Below are positions 59,033-64,000 of a DNA stretch of 64,000 nt, piece by piece (positions within the stretch are counted from its first letter, which is position 1; each line of letters starts with the position of its first letter). Below the pieces are notes generated by a model. It was not told the DNA's origin. It was given only the letters and a program-made list of their open reading frames with translations, and did no database searches. The translations under genes were made by a program, and so were the position numbers. This DNA comes from Cladopsammia gracilis (taxonomy: Eukaryota; Cnidaria; Anthozoa; Scleractinia; Dendrophylliidae): assembly GCA_022457155.1 (NCBI GenBank), contig JAJGOT010000476.1, positions 116,001 to 180,000 of the forward strand. Direction: 5' to 3'.

Positions 59033-59426
59033 CGGGGGGGGGGGTACTCCCTATAATGGGCTATACGGGGATGCTCCGCCCGAAAGGGGTACCTTTTTGA
59101 AGCTGGAGGTATATGAAAGGGTTGGGATTTCATGAGTTGAAGTATGTGAAAGGGTAGGGATTTCACAAAGAATAGGAAAGGGTACCGAAAACAAGCCGTT
59201 GAGGCGTAAAAAAGGTAGGGAAAACTGCCATTTAAGTATTATAAAAAGGGCCTTTCAAAATATATCAAACAGATGCACGTAAAGGCTCTCAAAGGGGTAC
59301 CATTTTCATTGAAAGGTATATGAAAGGGGTACCTTTTCTATCAAAAACGGTGTATGAAAGGGTAAGGGTTTGTACCTCGGGGCGGAGCATCCCTGTACAA
59401 AACTTTGTTGAGTAGCCCCCCCCGGG
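59033..59426. mobile_element. Nested G-rich TIR repeat with 8-10-bp TSD
   Basis: A G-run then ATACGGGGATGCTCCGCCC at the left is inverted as GGGGCGGAGCATCCCTGTAC and a C-run at the right. GGCCGTAGCC is found on both sides (59023-59032 and 59427-59436). Repeated GTATGAAAGGGTA-type words fill the interior. Confidence 0.7.
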
Positions 59427-60059
59427 GGCCGTAGCCAGTATGAGGCAAACCGGGGCTGACTTGCCTCAGTCATGATCCCATTATGTTTTGTTTGAATGTA
59501 CCGGTAGTCATCATGAAGACCCTAAATAGCTAGGCGGGGAATTTAACCATGGATATTGCCTTATTCTTTATTTTTTTCTGGCTACGGCCCTGTAATCTTC
59601 ACTCTCTCTGAATCTCTCGGGTAGTCGGATCTAAATAAGTTTGAAATTATCGACCGTCAATGGTTTCTTGCAATTTTTTTTTCGCTGGGCCCAGCAGTGC
59701 TTTCATTGCAAACCTAGGTCATATTTTCATGGACTGGTGATATATGTTGGTCCAAATTTTCAGAGATAATTGCAGCTTTTTATTAAGCTATGCAAATTAT
59801 GTTTCGCAGAGAGTATAAATCAAGTGCATTTCTTTGTAGGTGAGAATTGTTTTTCTGGAGCTCTCATCTGTTTATCTCCATTGTCATTTGTGCAGTGTTC
59901 TTCTCGCTATGTTGCAATGAGTTTCACACTTGCGTTCAAAACTGTAGAAAAGCAGGTTACATTAAGATATTGATACATGTACCAGATAGACCTTTGAGAC
60001 AGGTAATTTTTTACAGCATTTGACTCAACCTGAAGTTGCTTTTTGATGAATTTTACTAC

Positions 60060-60215
60060 CAGAGAGCATGTCATACTCTCATATGTTTTATGTGATAGAT
60101 ACAATATGAGCGGGAGATCTGTATGGGTATTTACAATGGCGAGCCGAAGGCGAGCCATTGTAAATCCCATACAGATCGGACGCGAATATTGTATCTGACT
60201 TGTGAAATAAATGTC
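60060..60215. repeat. Palindrome
   Basis: GATACAATATGAGCGGGAGA and TCTGTATGGG.TTTACAATGG are inverted around a CGAGCCGAAGGCGAGCC centre. Confidence 0.7.
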
Positions 60216-60333
60216 ATAGAAAGTGTGAAGAATGTTGTTTACATTCAATTTGATTAGCTGTTATATGAATGAAGTTAATCCGACGAAACGCAAAGGGATT
60301 AGAATGACATTTATTTCATTTTAGAAGAGCGAA

Positions 60334-60660
60334 ATGGCGTCCACACGCTTTCGTCCTCCGAAAAGTTTATCGGAAGAAAGTTCTCTGCTCAAGGATGTGA
60401 CTCCCCAAAACACTAAAACAGCACGAAGTGGGTCGTTAAAATATTTGAACAGTGGCAGCAGGCAAGGGCTAACAAAAAAACCCGAAAATGAAACTGTAGC
60501 CTTGGAGGCGAGAAACTAGAGGGTGGAAAACGTTCAAGAATTAAGCTGCAAGCTGGAGGTTATGACGGCGGAAACAGTAAACTTCTGGCTTAGTAAATTT
60601 ATTGGCGAAGTAACAAACGCTCTATTTACTGGCCTGTGGCATAAATCGTTATTTAGTTAT
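60334..60660 (+). pseudogene. Tyrosine-recombinase (Crypton/DUF3504-like) N-terminal relic
   Basis: MASTRFRPPKSLSEESSLLK and NTKTARSGSLK are followed, after a frame change, by KIFEQWQQARANKK. Further on comes LEVMTAETVNFWLSKFIGEV. This order (R-F, N-T-K-x-A, then a W-L-x-K-F-x-x-E-V block) recalls the N-terminus of DUF3504/Crypton-type recombinase proteins. It is broken and lacks the catalytic domain. Confidence 0.42.
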
Positions 60661-60734
60661 TTAGTGAAAAGTAAATAAATGGAAGGCGGCTCTTGTTGGT
60701 TGCTTTCCAAACAAGCTAGTGGCTGAGTTACATA

Positions 60735-60845
60735 TACATAATTAGTATTCTGTATCAGTTACAGAATATTAATTAGCTTCATTAGTATTCTGTATCTAGA
60801 TACAGAATACTAATGAAGCTAATTAATATTCTGTATTAATTCATC
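60735..60845. repeat. Near-perfect palindrome
   Basis: TAATTAGCTTCATTAGTATT and CTGTATC are mirrored around TATCTAGATA at about 60797. ATTAGTATTCTGTATC also recurs at the outer left. Confidence 0.85.
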
Positions 60846-61286
60846 AACCCCAACATTTCCCTGCTACCTATTCAAACCCTCCCCGTGCTTTCAGATAGTT
60901 TATATATGTATTGGGATTTACAAAGGTATACATGTGACTTGAATACTGTTGTTGGATTGGTCATCACCTTCATGAATTATTAATGAATTTTACAAATATA
61001 TATATATATATAAAACCGAAAATGTGAGGGTCAAGAGTCCAACTCCAATGTAGCTTTGCTGGTTTATTCGCTCGACATTTCGACCATAACGGTCTTCATC
61101 AGGAGCATCTGAGGTATATACTAACTGTTACAACATTCGAAATTTAAAAAGCTTAACGGAAAGAACACACGTGGTTTTATTTACGATTATTTCAAGTGTC
61201 CATGATCGCTTTAGTGATCCTCCAGCAAGCATTTTACGTTGGTTAAGGATTTGCATTGTTTGCGAGACCCCTCACAAGTTCTACGG

Positions 61287-61370
<84 letters not shown>
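61287..61370 (+). repeat. (TA)n microsatellite
   Basis: An uninterrupted TA run of about 80 bases. Tyr-Ile open frames across it are artefacts. Confidence 0.95.
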
Positions 61371-61909
61371 CAGTTAGCTTGTAGGATTTTATTTTTTTAT
61401 GGTCAACTGCTTGTAGGAATTTTTTTTTGAGACAATTTTCCTTTGCAGGAATTTTTTTTGGTAATTGTCACCCCCTCCCAAGATTTCTAATGGTCTGCCC
61501 CTTAGATGACGTTGAAAATGAATCTCACTTTCTTTTCTCCTGCACCTTTTATGAAAAAAATACGCAAGAAAATTTGTCACAAAATAAATAAAAAATACAA
61601 TCACTTCAATAGTCAAGATAACACTTCTAAAATATTGTTTCTTTTCAACAGTGTTGATCCCTTTGTTTGTCGATCAATTCAACTGCTGCTTTTGTTTTTG
61701 AATGCATGACTTGTAGAATGAGCCGACATGTAATGTTACAGTTTTTCTTATTTTATTGTTATTTCATGTATACAAATGGGAATACTGAAATAAAACTGTT
61801 GTTGTAGTTAGTGCTTTATCAAATTCTTTACAGTAGGATCAGACGATGACACAAATTTGACTACCTAACACGTGTTTTGATCCCTTTATAAATACCTTGT
61901 AGCTTACAG

Positions 61910-62080
61910 ATGCAGCTTCCAATACATCATACAGGTTGTATGAAAAGCACGGGGATTTGTTTTCATGCCCTGACAATGAATCACTTGCTCACTGCATAAG
62001 TGCAGATGTCAGAATGGGTAAAGGAATAGCTGTGCTGTTTAAGAGCAAATTTGGAGGTGTTGGTGAGATCAAATCTCAAG
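61910..62080 (+). CDS. OARD1: OARD1-like internal exon with macro-domain core
   Basis: The acceptor is TAGCTTACAG. The exon carries [18 protein letters not shown] onward. The Lys of the VLFKSKF segment corresponds to the lysine implicated in human TARG1 catalysis, by recall. Confidence 0.85.
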
Positions 62081-62621
62081 GTACTATAATAACAAGTATA
62101 TTTTATTGTTTAATAATATTGTTTTTGTTGTCATTTGTTTCACTGTTTGCTGAATGACCCCATTGTTTATGTTTGTCGATGTTGGGGTACGTATGTTGTA
62201 GTGATAAAAAAATATTAAATAAATAAATAATAAATAAATAAATAAATACATGTAGATAAATAGGTAAATAGATAAAATGTATACTGTCTGACAAATGTAT
62301 ACTATCTCCTCAATAAACAAAATCTGGTATCTCAGTGTGAAGTAACTAGTATATAATTAATGACATGAGATGTTTGTTCATCACAAGACAGCATGTTGTG
62401 AGATTTCCCCAACAGTTGTTGGACACTATTCATTTACACAGCAGGATTGTGAAGAGACAATAATAATTTTGTAGAGTACACCTGTATGTACATGTGGTGT
62501 CTTATAATGCATGGCAACTGCACAACTGAGTGAGTGCAAAATTTCCACCTTTTTAATTTTAGGGCAGAAACCAGGAGGCATGGCAATTCTAAGAAGAGGA
62601 AACAGACATGTGTACTATTTG
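61910..62621 (+). CDS. OARD1: OARD1/TARG1-like macro-domain ADP-ribosyl hydrolase (partial)
   Basis: Two internal exons, 61910-62080 and 62563-62621, encode [49 protein letters not shown] and then [23 protein letters not shown]...SLAHCIS.D.RMG.GIA.LFK..FGGV is the N-terminal half of the OARD1 (TARG1/C6orf130) macro domain, which removes ADP-ribose from glutamate and hydrolyses O-acetyl-ADP-ribose. The join is phase 1 with donor GTACTA and acceptor TTTTTAATTTTAG. The 5' exon, which must supply the start codon, is not recognised. The exon holding the catalytic Asp half lies past the window or was not found. It is divergent from the fusion gene. Confidence 0.87.
62211..62260 (+). repeat. (AAAT)n tract
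   Basis: AAATAAAT tetranucleotide array in the OARD1 intron. Confidence 0.9.
62563..62621 (+). CDS. OARD1: OARD1-like next exon
   Basis: It encodes [20 protein letters not shown] exactly to a codon boundary before donor GTGAGC. Confidence 0.83.
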
Positions 62622-62789
62622 GTGAGCCAACTTATAAATATCCATTATAATACCCTCAGAAAGTAATAGCAGAATTTGGCAATCCATAACATAATTTGAC
62701 TTCATAGTTTCAATCACTACGAACTGTTAAATTATTTTACATTATGTTAAATATAGTACTACCTTTAATATAATTTTATTGTATAAATA

Positions 62790-63730
62790 CAGTCGAACCT
62801 GTATATAACGGCCCTGTATTAAGCGGCCACCCTCTATTAAGCGGCCAGTTTTCAAAGTCCCGATTTTTCGCTCATTCAAACGCTGTATTTGTTACCTGTA
62901 TTAGGCGGCCACCTCTATTAAGGTTACAGTGGACCTTCCGGGGGTGTCTCCAGTATAACAGCTCTAGCGTCTTAAGATTACGCTTAATATACCTAAACCC
63001 AGATATCAAATTAAAGCTTATAGAGCTGGCTATCTAAATATAGAAACCATTTCGTAATAAAATGAATTGTCGAATTTTTTACGACGTCTAAATTCGAACG
63101 TCCGAATTAGCTTTAAAACGCTATAACTCAAAGCGATTATTGTATTTTGCTAATTTGATTTGTTCTTGAGTTTGCGGACACGAAGCGCTAAAAAAACGTG
63201 TCGGCGATTTCCTATATTCAAATGAAGTGAAAAGTTACAGAATATTTTCGAAAAAGGGAGAAAAAAATTGGAATGATCGCACGGAAATGGCTCTTGACGA
63301 AAAAGTTTTCGGAAATAAGAAATTCGCCGACACGTTTTTGTTGATTATATGTTAGCCTAGCTTCTGTCCAAATTTGAGGAAAATCGAACAAATTCCCTTT
63401 GAGTTGTAGCTCTTTAAAGTGTCCCCAACAAGCGAAAAATTAACTTTGAGAAAACAGCGCTTAAAAAAACATATCGCCTCATAAACAAACTCCGCCCACA
63501 AAAGTTGTACCGTCATGTCTCCGTCAATTTTCACTATTTTTCGATAATTTTTTTTTTGGATGAAAGTTCATTCTGTAAACTTTATTTTGACGCCAAAAAA
63601 AAAAATTTCAATAAATTTTCGATCTGAAGGTACACTGTAACCTTAAGCGGCCGCGGCCACCCTGTAGCAGTCCTATGTTTGTCTTTCTTTGCAATTTTTA
63701 CCTGTATTAAGCGGCCACCCTTTGAACGGA
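62790..63730 (+). repeat. TTAAGCGGCCACC repeat family, interrupted
   Basis: CTGTATTAAGCGGCCACCCT and close variants occur at about 62812, 62834, 62898, 63645 and 63703. The unit is cut in two by the TTAA element at 62922-63642. Confidence 0.8.
62922..63642. mobile_element. 721-bp TIR element with TTAA duplication
   Basis: GGTTACAGTGGACCTTC at the left and GAAGGTACACTGTAACC at the right, flanked by TTAA (62918-62921 and 63643-63646). The minus-strand 60-codon frame inside is not convincing. It is a piggyBac- or Kolobok-type non-autonomous element inserted in the GCGGCC repeat. Confidence 0.82.
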
Positions 63731-64000
63731 AACTAAGCCACATGTCATTTTATGCGGTATTTTATTGTGTTTAAAATGCGATCCATCGTACAAAGCTACT
63801 GTAAGCTGATAATCGGCCGTTTAGTATCGTTAACGCTTTGCAGATGTCCGCAATGTGCTGAAATACAGACAAAATCACGAACACAAAAAATGTTCGTTTT
63901 GAAAATGCTTCACTCTTTAGCTAGAAATTCTTCTTTAATTAGTTTGTTCTTCAGCCATGTGATGGAGAATGAATCGCCTTCAAACGTATACTCGCAAGGG
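63731..64000. other. Right-edge intron DNA, nothing recognised
   Basis: No sequence matching the remaining half of the OARD1 macro domain is seen before the window ends. Confidence 0.4.

Larger units (their letters stand above)
58290..61501. mobile_element. 3.2-kb TIR element inserted in the LINE (TTAG TSD)
   Basis: GGGTGGACCATTAGAAATC at the left and the inverted GATTTCTAATGGTCTGCCCC at the right, with TTAG duplicated at 58286-58289 and 61502-61505. A G-run adjoins the left end and C/G-rich sequence the right. No intact transposase is seen. Other repeats have accumulated inside, including those listed at 59033, 60334, 60735 and 61287. Confidence 0.8.
58030..61800 (+). mobile_element. LINE 3' end split by a DNA element
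   Basis: The first piece (to 58289) encodes FRLGNHKLRIETGRNTVPKS and ends LRIYSFCHL. The second piece, from 61502, resumes DDVENESHFLFSCTFYE. Removing 58290-61501 and one TTAG restores this continuous non-LTR ORF2 C-terminus, after which stops follow. The 3' end is near 61800 with GAAATAAAACTGTTGTTGTA. Confidence 0.78.

Noticed and set aside
61171..61430. Frames rich in Tyr-Ile
   Set aside because: They are translations of the TA microsatellite.

Overview
The window is nuclear DNA from an animal, most likely an anthozoan cnidarian such as a stony coral or sea anemone. The evidence is intron-rich genes with GT-AG junctions, an MBD4 DNA glycosylase, a death-effector/caspase type gene, AT-rich intergenic DNA, and dense Ty3/Gypsy, LINE, Penelope-like and TIR-element debris. 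The species cannot be fixed from sequence alone. Nothing looks bacterial, and there is no CRISPR array.

Layout. (1) 2232-11316, minus: the first eight coding exons of TUBGCP2 (gamma-tubulin complex component 2), which runs off the left edge. (2) 11570-14452, plus: complete two-exon MBD4 (methyl-CpG binding domain plus mismatch glycosylase), head-to-head with TUBGCP2 across 253 bp. (3) 15951-56960, minus: one 41-kb gene that I reconstruct from 14 phase-compatible coding exons, about 1220 aa. Its order is death-effector domain, thirteen 10-residue repeats, IRAK/RIPK-like kinase, RING-like Cys/His cluster, caspase-fold (C14) protease, C-terminal extension. This is the most interesting content of the window. 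(4) 61910-62621, plus: two internal exons of an OARD1/TARG1-like macro-domain ADP-ribosyl hydrolase, which continues past the right edge.

Most of the rest is mobile DNA, largely in the introns of the big gene. A Ty3/Gypsy element (27839-37577, 5-bp target duplication CATTA) has been split between protease and reverse transcriptase by a DNA element. That element carries a broken, Cys-rich protein family I cannot name, and a small MITE sits inside it. A second, decayed Gypsy copy with LINE tails in it fills 40.3-44.2 kb. Several TIR elements have readable target-site duplications: TTAA, TTA, TTAG, 6 bp and 9 bp.

The big gene puts a death-fold adaptor, a kinase and a caspase-like protease into one polypeptide. 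This is the combination that RIPK1, FADD and caspase-8 provide as separate proteins in vertebrates. A role in innate immunity or cell death is inference. The kinase C-lobe is short in my model, so an exon may be missed or lost where the decayed Gypsy copy lies.
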